64,000 nt of DNA from Ascidia mentula (lineage: Eukaryota; Chordata; Ascidiacea; Phlebobranchia; Ascidiidae): positions 2,919,001-2,983,000 of the forward strand of contig OX387199.1 of NCBI GenBank assembly GCA_947561715.1, read 5' to 3'. Of this stretch, positions 21,764-32,144 are shown piece after piece. Position 1 is the stretch's first letter, and each line of letters starts with the position of its first letter. The translations under genes and the position numbers were made by a program. The notes under the pieces are model-generated. The model had not been told where the DNA came from and ran no database searches. It saw nothing but the letters and a program-made list of their open reading frames with translations.

Positions 21764-22520
21764 ATGCTCCAAAAACTTGTTCTTCTCTGTGCTATGACCT
21801 CTTGTTTGTTCGTCGATTCCAATGCGTCCAAGAGGAATATTGCAAACCGGATTTACAGGATGGCACAGTTGTCTCCAAGGCAAATACAGTACGTCAAATA
21901 TCGTGATGATAAATAATAATGATAATGAAACAAATTGGGTTTTACGTGTATTAAAAATGAATCGTAATTGGTTTCGGTTTCATGATTACATTGAACTTTC
22001 CCATATTTTTTTTCGCTTTAGTAAATTTTTCGCAATCAATTATATTATTTTTTAATCTTTTGTTGAAAAGGTTTTGATTTTCTCCTTCGTTTTATTTAGC
22101 CAATAGTGCCGCCATAAAGTCGTAAACCACAATACAGTTCCTCAATTGTCAAACGTGACATATAAAGTAAACCAAACAAACATATACGACTTTCACAGGT
22201 TCTTGAACGATCACAACTGCAAAGTATTCCCGGTTGAGAGAAGAAGTCAAACTCTAGGAATGTCCCGTTGGACAGAAGCTCGTTTTAAGTGTGACAACTT
22301 GGTTGACAACCCGTCCTGCGTTTTGTGCGACCGATTTTGCATCGGCGAAGACGGGTGCAGCAGAGCTATAGGCTACGTGAATCGCCCAGTGTTAATCACG
22401 CTTCCTTTCCAAAGTCGCTCTAATGTTACCCGCCATATTCCGGTACCTGTTGCTTGCCACTGTCTGCCGAAGAAAGGCACGCCCGGTGCTTCCAGAAGAT
22501 GCGAAAACATTACTGAGTAG
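21764..22520 (+). CDS. IL17: IL-17-like secreted cytokine, copy 2
   Basis: Coding exons 21764-21888 and 22199-22520, 148 residues. The ATG directly follows a 3' splice site, so the first exon is non-coding. A signal peptide (MLQKLVLLCAMTSCLFV) precedes a basic stretch, the shared phase-2 intron and the motif FLNDHNC. The core shows KCDN, CDRFC, YVNRPVLITLPF and PVPVACHC, closely matching copy 1. There are potential N-glycosylation sites in the second half (SNVTR, ENITE). I chose the donor GTACGT at 21889 because it gives the common phase; a GC donor at 21880 would also be in phase. Confidence 0.78.
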
Positions 22521-23083
22521 AATTTCTCACTATACGAAACCGGAAAACGTTCTATGCATTTTAACAGTGTCCCGTAGGTCAATTTCCTTTCGTTTTTTTG
22601 TTTGTTTTACCTTTTTTCTATCGTTTTCTTGCCAGTTTTCTTTCGAACAATCGCATTTCCAAACTTTTCCAGTTTTACTATTCTTATATAGCAACTACAT
22701 GCATTTAGTTTTTAAATTTTGCATTTCCAACCAGTGCGTTTCACTGACGATGGTGTTCCACATGTGAAACGGGTGCGTATTTGCTCAAAAAGTGTTTTTT
22801 ATTGACATCCGCACACTGTCTTTTGTACATGTCATCATTTCGTTATTTATAAAACAACATTGAAGCAAGATTTTACTGCGATTTTATGTTTCCGTTAGGT
22901 TAGATATTAGACTGGGCAAAAATAAAGGCGTGTGTTAGCTGAAGTTCGGTTCGTAGCCAAAATGAAACCTACAATACCTAAAATAAGAAATCAAAATATG
23001 GTCCCGGAGAAAATACTTAAACAATTTAAGCTCTCAAACGGGCAACTTTGGTTTGTAGCAAACTTATCAAAAACAAAGGACAT
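22521..23083. other. Intergenic, no supported gene
   Basis: T-rich sequence downstream of IL-17-like copy 2. An AATAAA at about 22921 might serve as its poly(A) signal. Nothing else is recognisable before the ribozyme element begins. Confidence 0.4.
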
Positions 23084-23240
23084 CATATAATAAGCAAATT
23101 GGAGCCAATAATATGAATTGTCACCACAAGGTGGAAGTCTTTGCTTGGCCGTTTGGTCAGCAAAGTGGTCTGATAGTCACACCAGCTGCACTGATGAGAC
23201 CTTTAGGTCGAAACAGTGGCCATCTGTATGCAGCTTACAC
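23084..23240 (+). mobile_element. Small retroelement with intact hammerhead ribozyme
   Basis: A 157 bp non-coding insertion flanked by a 15 bp target-site duplication with two mismatches (AAAAACAAAGGACAT at 23069-23083 and AAAAACAATGGGCAT at 23241-23255). The 5' block TAAGCAAATTGGAGCCAAT is shared with the copies at 15383 and 24770. The internal block GCTTGGCCGTTTGGTCAGCA is shared with 9730 and 24770. The 3' end is a complete hammerhead ribozyme, listed separately, followed by only 12 nt (TGCAGCTTACAC) after its predicted cleavage site. No open reading frame is possible at this size, so mobilisation must be in trans. Confidence 0.9.
23184..23235 (+). ncRNA. Type I hammerhead ribozyme
   Basis: All invariant parts are present in order. 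Helix I: AGCTGCA (23184-23190) with TGCAGCT (23229-23235). Core CTGATGA (23191-23197). Helix II: GACC / TTTA loop / GGTC (23198-23209). GAAA at 23210-23213. Helix III: ACAG (23213-23216) with CTGT (23224-23227), loop TGGCCAT. The cleavage residue is A at 23228 (GUA triplet, allowed by the NUH rule). Helix I is the open one, so the molecule is type I, the kind known from animal retrozymes and Penelope-like elements. Seen directly by base complementarity; activity is inferred. Confidence 0.9.
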
Positions 23241-23255
23241 AAAAACAATGGGCAT

Positions 23256-24306
23256 TTAGCGTGTGGGGCATTGGATATCACAACATTACCTCATAAGGCG
23301 TAACTCTACAACACGTGACATTCTTTTGAGTATTGTGATATGAAGAACAATAGCATGGCTGACATTCATTACTCTGGTTGTTGTAAGTGGAACGTCACGC
23401 TGGAGAATGATTTGGAACGAATAGTGGAAAAGTTCGTCAGGGTTTCCAGCAGTCCGCGCAAAATCTGTTCGGTGATTGACAGAACAATCTATCAATAGAC
23501 TTCTCTAAAATGAATGCGTCGCTCAGCAATTACCGAGTTTGGAATCTCAGTATAACGTGCGTTGACCGCGTATTTTGAGTCACTACACTACGTGGAAAGA
23601 GCGTTACTGGTTGTGTGCAATCCAAATGCTGCGAGGCAGTTTAAACAGAAATCAAATCCTGTTGCAATGCTGTTTGAGGACGCATCTACACGTTTCAAAC
23701 ATATACTTCTGAGTTCTACATCAGTGCAACGAGGACACGTATGGATATGTCGTTTATCAGCAATGAATTATTAGCTGTTCTTCTAATGTATGTAATTTGC
23801 AGGGCAACAAACAAACAAAAACAAATGGATATTCAATTGCAAATCTCAATAAGTACATTAATACTGCAATGATTTCCGATCAGACTCGGACAACCAGATG
23901 TTTTCGCGTGTTTTGATTAGATTAGAACTTAGAGGTGTTTAGGTTTTTTAAAAGTAGATTAGATTTAGAATTACCGACATAAACTCAACATGTCCATTTC
24001 AATTCATGTTATTTCGGATTGTTTAACTAGAATGGTAACTTACTCAGTTTTTTTCCAAATTAAATTAGAAAATTGCCGACATTATGCTCTAATCCGAAAA
24101 TTAGACTGCATCCTACACCACCTAGTAAAAAAACCAATAATGCACGATAACAACACATTAAGCTGCGGACAGTAGTGCACAGTTTCGAGCTATCAGGTCG
24201 CAGAACCACACATGCACTTGTGTTAGAAATGAAAATTGATATTTATTACTTTACTTAATTTCCCATTCACAAAACAAGGCACAAAAAATCACTTGCATTC
24301 GAAAAG
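23256..24306. other. Intergenic, no supported gene
   Basis: Short open frames only, none with conserved motifs. This gap lies between the ribozyme element and the minus-strand IL-17-like gene and may hold that gene's 3' untranslated region. Confidence 0.4.
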
Positions 24307-25300
24307 TCAAAATTCGATTAATCTAAGACAAGCAGTGCGAACGTTGTGATACTCCCAAGCACACTGGCAGGCTACTGGGATCTGAACGGTGCGTCCAATT
24401 GTAGAATTGCCCTCACGTTCCTGCACACGCATAGAATGCAGCACCGGCACATTAATAAAGCTTGTCATATCCCCTGGAAAATCCTCCGTGCAGTTACGGT
24501 GGCAAACAACCACCGAGATACCCTCGGGGTCCACGTTCAGGCAGGTGTAGGAGACGGTTGTTGACGGTGCGAGGGCATCAAGGTTGTGAACGGCTCTTCC
24601 TGCTATTAGTGAACATCGATGTTGAATCAAGAACCTGAGGTGAAACGTCATAATGAGATGGCCATAAAATTTACTACAGGGATCGATCTGTGCTGCTTAG
24701 TGGTGACTGAAAGTTCCGAATTCATTTTCCTCAGTGAAAATTTATTATGTTTGTATCAGAAAAGTTATCGTGTACAAGCTGCATACAGATAGCCACTGTT
24801 TCGACCTAAAAGGTCTCATCAGTGCAGCTGGTGTGACTATCAGACGACTTTGCTAACCAAAAGGCCAAGCATTGGCTCCACATTGCTTATCATATGAGAA
24901 AAGTTATCATTTGCTAATGCTAAGCGCCTGGCAGTGTTTTTGAGTTGTTTGAAATTTTTTTAAGATTGGGAAAACCAACTCTGCTACATAGTGATGTGGA
25001 TGTAAATGATAATTGGGACGAAATCAATACTGGTGCAATTGTGCAAATCAAATGGTTTATTATAATTTATTGTAAGTTGTATACTTGATTTAGTTGCAGA
25101 ACTTACGCTTTTGTGTCGGATGGCAAGGTCAAGTTTTCCGGCAAATCTACTTCTTCTTGCTGAGATTGACAACAAGCGAAAAGGGCAAACAAAATAAAAG
25201 AAACCTTCAAATTCAAAACAAACACCAGGTCACAATATGAATACAAAATATTTAAATTAAAAAATATGTACACGCTACACGGTCTTACCTTCAGAAACAT
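24307..25300 (-). CDS. IL17: IL-17-like secreted cytokine, copy 3 (minus strand)
   Basis: Minus-strand exons 25289-25300 (four codons, MFLK), 25107-25204 and 24307-24634 give 145 residues. The signal peptide continues as VSFILFALFACC into exon 2. A phase-2 intron with donor GCGTAAGT separates this from the shared motif FLIQHRC. The core has SYTC, VVVCHRNC, FINVPVLHSMRV and PVACQC, the IL-17 strand pattern. It is the only inverted member of the cluster, and its 1.0 kb span contains a ribozyme element inside intron 2. Acidic residues (EEVDLPEN) follow the signal peptide, unlike the basic tails of copies 1 and 4. Function as a cytokine is inferred. Confidence 0.76.
24770..24893 (-). mobile_element. 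Small retroelement with intact hammerhead ribozyme
   Basis: A 124 bp insertion in intron 2 of the minus-strand IL-17-like gene, same orientation as that gene. The target-site duplication is 15 bp with one mismatch (ATCAGAAAAGTTATC at 24755-24769, ATGAGAAAAGTTATC at 24894-24908). Read on the minus strand it starts ATGATAAGCAATGTGGAGCC, passes through the shared GCTTGGCCTTTTGGTTAGCA block, and ends AGCTTGTACAC. The shorter length relative to 23084 reflects a missing segment between the two shared blocks. Confidence 0.9.
24777..24829 (-). ncRNA. Type I hammerhead ribozyme (minus strand)
   Basis: On the minus strand: helix I AGCTGCA (24829-24823) with TGCAGCT (24783-24777), core CTGATGA, helix II GACC/GGTC with loop TTTTA, GAAA, helix III ACAG/CTGT with loop TGGCTAT, and A at the cleavage position (24784). 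It differs from the 23184 ribozyme only in loops (one added T in loop II, one C-to-T in loop III), which is what selection on structure, or recent common origin, would leave. Confidence 0.9.
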
Positions 25301-27966
25301 GGTCGTCCAGAATTTCAGACCAAGAAAATTAATTATAAATTTTCACGACCAATTCCACAAAACTGCAGCCGTATAGAAATTTGATCGTTCTCTTTGTCGA
25401 TCGCAACTGGCTCGGTTTTGCCAACATTTCCAGCTTATATTGGCAGACCAGAACAAATAACAGGTTCTTGTCATATCCATGGTACATCACCATAACATTG
25501 TTCGTCCACAAATCAAAACATATTCACTCTTTGAAAAAATACATGTACAAGAACTTGTTACCTACACCCTATTGTCAAGGTGAGCCCAGTTATTATGCTT
25601 TCTACTATTTCTATGGGTTAGCAGGTGGGTTCTTGTTGTTGTTAGGAGTTCCGTGGCGATTTCTTGGGGGAGTTTGAGGACAGGGTGTCCGGTTGTTGGG
25701 GTTTCATGGCGAATATTGCACAAGAAACGGTTGGACACTTTTGTAGGGACTGAACACGAATATGTTCTCCTATACATAGGTTTTTCCGACCTATTCTCCA
25801 CCATGTAATATTGTGTTCTGCCACAAAACTATTATTAGGAAATAGCCTGAAATATATCCCCTGTATGACAACCGTATGTTCAAGTGTAAGTTCATAAAAT
25901 ATACACTAACTTATATTACATTCTGAGCAAAAGTTCTACAACGCGATAAGGCAAACGACAGACCGATTGATTTTTGTAATTTTTGTATCTGCAAATTCGA
26001 GGTGAGTTATCAATGAATATTTGCCAATTTTCGCGACAACAATGTTAACAACGGCATGAAGTCTAAACTGCCACAAGTTAGATTTTAGAATGCATAATTT
26101 TATCTGCAACAAAACTAACCATGACCATGTCATAAAGTTTCTACGTTTGGCGTAGATGATTTGTTTTTCGCGCACACTTAATACACCAAAAGTGGATTTA
26201 CGCGTTAATATCCAAACCAATAAAATATTAATATTAATCCTTGCGTCTCCGTAGAAAAATTAGTTGTTATATCATTGACATCTTAATTCAGAATCATTTG
26301 TATCGACAAACAAACTTTCATTTGGGATTGCTACCAAACAAGGACAAACGCCGTAACCTAAAAAACTTCACCATATAAAGGTCCAGTAATACTTGGCGAG
26401 CGGTTATATTTGGAAAATGATCGGCAAACATTTTTCTTCACAAATTAATCGCTACTTTCAACAATAATCGTGTTCTAAATTCACAGAATTGAAGTTTGTG
26501 ACGTCACAAACAACACACTTTGAACACTGAAAAGGAACATTGTGACGTTTGAATTCGGGCGCGCGTTGTTATGATAAGCTCAGCATCGCACAGCAAACAG
26601 AAGTAAAGTTGTGTGGGAACTTCTCATCAGTCTATTTGTACGGAAGTGGATCGAAGCAAACTCACTTCCAGTTGCTCCACATATTTCGTTCTTCTTGGAT
26701 GTCGAGGTCGTCGCATTAAAAACTCTATTATTATCTGATCGACTCCTATACGGGTTATTCCGAAATGACAATGCACTTTTAGAACATAATAGTAGTATAA
26801 ATATCACAAAGAAGCAACTCCGTGTCTGATCACAGCATAATTATCAGACAAACAATGCAGATCAATATTTACCATTTGTATGAATTCGTTTGTTGTCATG
26901 TTTAAGTTTTGCATGTATTGTTTCATTGATTTTTGAACACACAACAATTCGCTTATTTTGAAAAAGAAAAACAAAATGAGTATTTTTTTCTGTTTAAATG
27001 TTTTCAAATATAGTTGGAAGTTAAACAAAAATGAGGGTATTTCCTATTTTATCTTAAACTTGAAATTTATTTTATTGAACTCTCGTCGCAACGTCAAACC
27101 CCAGCATTTTTACAACTCAACGGCACGACCGAATGTTGCCAGGCAAACGTTTCTTGGAGCAGGGACTGCGTCAGGTTTATTTATTAATTAGGAGACTTCA
27201 TAACCAGACATCGTGATTGCTTTGGCCGTCTTCCTTGCTTAACTATCAGCTCAAATAAAGGGAGACTGTATTAAAACAGCCATCTGAAACGAGTCGGCTT
27301 CAATGTATTGTAATGGATACGCGATTCATGAGGTCACGTTTTCCAAGAGGCAAAGTGTTTCGAGTACACACAAAAGCCCTAAACAATAGCCGTCGTATCC
27401 AACTCTCTCGTGGCTCGACCTTTTTCCATTCACAGATGTAATTCTATTTTGACACGATTGACGACACATAAATTCCGCCGGTCGAAATTTATCGCTTGCA
27501 TAGTTGCACAATCGCATTACGCGCTCACGGTAAATAATTGGCAACCAAATACTAAAACGCAGCTATGCAAACTTGCTCTGCAAATGTACTTTGCGTGTTG
27601 TGAGCATTTGAGTTTGTCGTGGGGGGATTCAGATTGTTAGTTTTTAGTTGGCTTTTGTGGTTCTTCGTGTTAAACTTGTCGTTCGCCGTCTTTTAATTAC
27701 AAATACTTTGCCTCCAAAACGCAGATTTGGACGTTTTGTATTTTTAATCAGTTTCTGGCAACGTTATCAAAATTATGTTTTCCATTCCGATTTGCAAAAA
27801 ACTGGAAGCATCTCCATCTGTTTCCTCCACCTGCAATTATCGAGAGAACCTAGCGCGGGTAATCCCCCTGGAATTTTACTGACCTAAGCCATTGGAGGGC
27901 CGGCGCCCACGCGCTGAGCCAACTATTCCGTTTCACCGGAGACGATTCTTGTGTAATCAGAACCAA
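25301..27966. other. Intergenic, no supported gene
   Basis: Immediately upstream of the minus-strand IL-17-like gene there is a TTTATAATT (around 25333 read on minus) that could act as a TATA element. Farther on I see a G-rich strand segment (25615-25760) and several short open frames. One minus-strand frame (26580-26807) begins with a hydrophobic run (MIFILLLCSKSALSF) but lacks the conserved cysteines of the cytokine family and has no partner exons. Confidence 0.35.
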
Positions 27967-27973
27967 TATATAA
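27967..27973 (+). promoter_or_regulatory. TATA-like box of IL-17-like copy 4
   Basis: TATATAA about 165 nt upstream of the ATG at 28134. Position and the open, ATG-poor stretch between them fit a core promoter with a 5' untranslated region. Confidence 0.45.
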
Positions 27974-28133
27974 CTGAGTGGCCAGCGATGGAAGGTATCA
28001 CATCAAAAAGTAGTCAGCCTAGCTACCAAGAAGCTAAGAACCAAAGGAAAGTGTATCATCTTGCAATAGTAGCAACATCAACGAAGCAGTCAGTACTTAC
28101 AGTTACCGTCGCCACGAAAAGGAAGTCAAAAGC

Positions 28134-29726
28134 ATGTCGGTAAGTTTTGCATTGCAAATGTACAACCTAACATCGTACCTATTTATAAAGTAATTCGCTA
28201 TTATTATGAGAAGATAGTATCGACTACCAATTGGTCATATACTGTGGCATTGGAAAAGTGCTTTGTTTTGTATAATTCACATTATTTTTAGTCACTTTAA
28301 TGCTAACTTGTCTAGTTATTTAGTTTATCAACCGCCTGGAATGCAAAAAATCATAAACTCTGAACGATTCTTTGTATTTATTTGAGACCCAATGTATCAG
28401 TATAACCAACAGCAAAACATTTCAGGTTGTTAATCTTATTCGGGGTCGTGAATCGGTAGAAAAATGATAATTGACAACATGTTACAGTAAAGCGCAAATA
28501 TTATTAAAAAAATACAGATGTTAGTGCGGATTCATAAACCGACAGCTTTGCAATTTGAAACAACTCGCTCTCTTTCCAAATTATGTTCACTGGTTCCCGA
28601 CATTAAAACCACCTTTTCTTGGCAGAAATTTGCAAGATCCGTGTTCTTGATGGCCCTTGTTGCAGTCTACATGACAAGTTACGCCGAAGCAAAAAGCAAC
28701 CGTAGAATATTTAAAGCTATCACCAAGGGCATGAGCAAGGCGGAGAGAAGGTAAAAAGATCATAATCTGCCAATATTTAATCAAATATAATACAACCGAA
28801 ATTTTTGACGAATAATATATAACGCGATGTTTTACTTACCGTAACGGAGAATTTTTTATTTTTTTTTTACCACACCGTGATTTGAACCCAGGATATCTTG
28901 GCCACGAATCTTGATCAGGTTTTCTTCTTAGTATATGGGTTGGGCGCTTGACCGATGTTGCCAATCATCCGCAGCGTTGTGAGCTGTGTTCATATAATGC
29001 TACCTGACGGAAAGCACGTTGTTGTTACGTTTGCGCTTGGTGGCAGAAGTACCACCATTGTCAAATAGTCAAATTTAAAGCGATTGGATTGCAGCATTGG
29101 TCAAGCGCCCGGCCCATATACCAAGAAGAAAACCTGATCGGGATTCGTGCCCAGGACATCCTGGGTTCAAATCCCGGTGTGGTAAAAAACGCGATTATTA
29201 CCACCGACCAAGGCGCCAGACCAAAATAGCAAGCAGAAAACTGTATTGATGCCCAGTATACCTTGAGTTTGAAATCTTGGTGTCGTTAAAGAACTTGACA
29301 CTGAAAGGAACTTAAAGCGCTATCTACCAGGCATTAAGTACGAAACATTTGCAAACGCTCTTTTACGGACACTCTAATAAAAAAGTTTCATCAATTTTCA
29401 GGGTACTGAAAACTCACTGCAAAGTACGACACGTATTGGAGAACGGAAACGAGATCGGTTTTGCTCGATGGAGGAACGTAGTCCTAAAGTGCGACAACTT
29501 GGAAGAGGAAAGTATTCCAGTGGTGGAATGCGATAAGCGTTGCGTCAACCCGAAGACGTGCAAACGTTTGAGCAGAGATTACTGCGTTGTGCCTGTACAT
29601 ATTGAGCAGTTATTGCGCAGAAGAAACGGCGAACTTGTAAGGGTCAAAATACCTGTTGCCTGCCAATGTGTGGAGCGCAGCAAGGGCAGGGGTAACAGGT
29701 CTGATAAAAGCGGGAGATGCATGTGA
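28134..29726 (+). CDS. IL17: IL-17-like secreted cytokine, copy 4
   Basis: Exons 28134-28139 (ATGTCG, two codons, followed by gtaagt), 28626-28750 and 29402-29726 give 151 residues. The signal peptide is MSKFARSVFLMALVAVYMTS. After a phase-2 intron come RVLKTHC, a tryptophan-containing segment (ARWRNVVLKCDN), VVECDKRC, VVPVHIEQLLRRRNGE and KIPVACQC. The VPVxIxxLLRRR strand followed by VACQC is the closest match in the cluster to vertebrate IL-17. The tail is basic and ends with a cysteine. Intron 2 holds an inverted pair of tRNA-like SINEs. A poly(A) signal AATAAA lies at 30249-30254. Confidence 0.8.
28869..29184. repeat. Inverted pair of tRNA-derived SINEs
   Basis: Arms 28869-28965 and 29082-29184 are inverted copies of one element separated by about 115 nt. 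On the plus strand the right arm carries GGTTCAAATCCCGG (29164-29177), a B box, and an A-box-like TCAAGCGCCCGG. A further plus-strand copy lies at 44602-44690 and a diverged one at about 29205-29290. The pair could fold into a long intronic hairpin inside IL-17-like copy 4. Confidence 0.7.
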
Positions 29727-29800
29727 TATGATTCTGGGAATCATTTCCTATTCTGTTGCAAGTGGCCCCGACGATTTCCACCTTATTTTAAATATGTCCA

Positions 29801-29964
29801 CTATCTCAGACATTTTAGTTTCAAGCTGAAATCTGTCAGTCTTGGTATTCTTGTTGTTTTTTTATATATATAAACACCGATGATGCTTTTAACAAAGCGA
29901 AGTATACATGTCTAACTTACCAAGACTGGCAGATTTCAGCCTGAAACTAAAGTTTCTGAGATAG
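29801..29964. repeat. Long inverted repeat (47 nt arms)
   Basis: Arms 29801-29847 (beginning CTATCTCAGACATTTTAGTT) and 29918-29964 (ending AGTTTCTGAGATAG) are near-perfect reverse complements with a 70 nt loop. It lies in the probable 3' untranslated region of IL-17-like copy 4, before the AATAAA at 30249. It may be a MITE or a transcript hairpin. Confidence 0.75.
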
Positions 29965-30254
29965 AAGAGGAAGACGCAACTAGTTATCTGTCGTTTTTAT
30001 TCCCACAAAAAAAATATTTATTTTTCTATTATTTTGGTGAACTGTTTTGTGTATTATTTATGCTACAATCGACATGCTGCGTATATTTTCGGAACTTTAT
30101 TTCGGTATACATTAATATTTGTATACATATTTGTGACACGTTTTGACCAAATTTCGACGATATTCCATCGATGAATGTTGTTTATTTTTTACATCTGCTG
30201 TCCGTTTTGCACGTACTTTGTTTTGTATTTTTCTCTGTTTCTATTGGCAATAAA

Positions 30255-31413
30255 AGACACAAAAAAATCCACCTGATTTATTCGGGCGTACTTAAGGCTT
30301 TGTGCCATACAATGTTTTCTTTGTGGCACAGGTTTTTCTAAGCCAGCCTATCTTTTGTTGCGTATCGTTGTTGTATAATACGGTTTATTTTTATTATTAT
30401 AATTCGCACGACACCGGGATTCGAACCTATACGTTATCCTGAACAACTACTCACTTATTTGAGTAATGGATATTTTTTTGCTTACTTTTGTTATCAAAGG
30501 CACACAATTACACACGGGCCAAAAAATGGGGCAAAAAACAGAATATTTTTCCGTCGTTTAAAAGTTATCAGCGTAAATGTTCTCATAAATGTGGCAAATC
30601 ACGCAACGTGGATTGTTTAATGTGTTTTTCCTGTTGTGTTGTAGCTCCATCATGCGGAATAAAATGTTAGGCTGTCGTTTTGCTGAAATCCCTTCTGGCC
30701 ATTTTTACGTCACTTGAATCATTGAATCTGTTTTAAATAATACCAAGAAAACTGCGGCCTTGTTTCTGTGGTCAGATTTTAGTGTAACAAAGAAAATATT
30801 TTGAATGCCAGAAACACCCAAATGTTATAAGACTAATGATGAATAAACACAAACAAAAACACTATTTTTTGCAAACTGTTTGGTTTGGGATCCTGAGGCG
30901 CAAAACGATTTTTGTTGGCTTTAGTTTTTACATCGTCTGTTATTATTAATCTTACCTTTTTTCTATTACCACCAACACTTGGTAAACAAAGTTATCAAGG
31001 CAATGAATACGTTGTGGCGTGTGGTTTTAATGCTTAACTGCTGTTGCAGAATTTGGCAGGACATCATGTCAGAAAAATCGAAGGTTTAAAATTAAGGCTT
31101 ATTTTACGTCTTATCATCGGTAAATTAATGAAGATATTTTACACGGAGGCTGAGTTAAATCAAACACATGACTTGTTTTTGTTGCATATTTATGAACGCC
31201 CAACTCCTATTCGTTTAATTCGTGACGAACGTACCGTAACAAAGCATGCTCTTTAACTGTTTTAAGATTTTGTTGCGGTTCCCAACCTGCCTGATTCAAA
31301 TTAACCCTCCAGATTTAACTGTTCATCCAGTCGGGCCGGATAATTTGGAACTGAACTTGATGGCTCGATAACTGTGGTGCGGGACTCGCAATAAGAGATG
31401 TGCCGAGTCTTCG
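30255..31413. other. Intergenic with a tRNA-SINE trace
   Basis: No gene supported. A minus-strand B-box-like sequence (plus strand GGGATTCGAACC around 30416-30427) indicates another decayed tRNA-derived SINE. The rest is AT-rich with short open frames only. Confidence 0.4.
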
Positions 31414-31421
31414 GTCTAAAT

Positions 31422-31651
31422 CAGTGATTCCCAACCTTTTTGTGGTTGCGTACCACCTGGATGTAAAACAATTTCGACGCGTACCACCTAGTTGAGTGTA
31501 ACCTAGGGGATAAAGTATCAATCATTTTTAGATCACCTATGCTTTTTTCAATTCGGACTATATCCGCAAGTTACGGAAAGGTGCTCGCGTATCACCTGGA
31601 ATGGCGTCGCTTATCACTAGTGGTACGCGTACCACCGGTTGGGAAATACTG
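31422..31651. mobile_element. Non-autonomous hAT-type element (MITE)
   Basis: A 230 bp element with terminal inverted repeats CAGTGATTCCCAACC and GGTTGGGAAATACTG, flanked by a perfect 8 bp target-site duplication GTCTAAAT (31414-31421 and 31652-31659). CAGTG-type termini with an 8 bp duplication are diagnostic of hAT transposons. There is no transposase frame, and internal GTACCACC motifs repeat near both ends. Confidence 0.9.
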
Positions 31652-31983
31652 GTCTAAATCGTATTCGCGCGTCTCCCGGAGCAAAGACACGGGGTTAAAA
31701 TCGCGCACATCTGACAAGCTACGAGCAGTACAATACCGTAAGCTTTACCTCGTGTGTTAAAAGTGCATGCTGTGGCGTGGGTGTGTCCGTTTTTGAACTG
31801 TCGTTTTGGTTCCGGCCGGGGCGGAAAAACTCACATAACGTTGTTTGAACCGACATGCCGGCTTTTCCGCAACGTTCCGTACAATACATACATCCTTCCC
31901 CACATCCAGAAACCAGACTGAACTCCCGCCAACGCAGCAAATGCAAAAAAGTTGCGGAAGATTCGTGGGACCAGCTCACGCTT

Positions 31984-31989
31984 TATAAG
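31984..31989 (+). promoter_or_regulatory. TATA box of the GCWxD-domain gene
   Basis: TATAAG in TTTATAAGTAGGCC, about 160 nt upstream of the ATG at 32145, in a locally GC-richer context. Confidence 0.5.
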
Positions 31990-32144
31990 TAGGCCCGATC
32001 ACGCACTTGCAGTGTGCATTAAGTGAAGGACAGAACTAAAAGGATGACACATACGTGGTGGTGGGCGCATTGATATAACGTTGCTAATCTGCTGTAAGCT
32101 CTTCTCAGTTACAGTAACTTAAATTTTTCCTTGGTAAATTTACA

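Noticed and set aside
21871..21892. GC-AG intron in IL-17-like copy 2
   Set aside because: A canonical GTACGT donor 9 nt downstream gives the same phase, so the non-canonical donor is unnecessary.
26580..26807. Hydrophobic-start minus frame as a sixth IL-17-like gene
   Set aside because: Lacks the F-L-x-x-H-x-C and PVACxC motifs and any partner exon.
29160..29184. True tRNA gene
   Set aside because: B box is good but no acceptor or anticodon stem can be formed; it is a tRNA-derived SINE.
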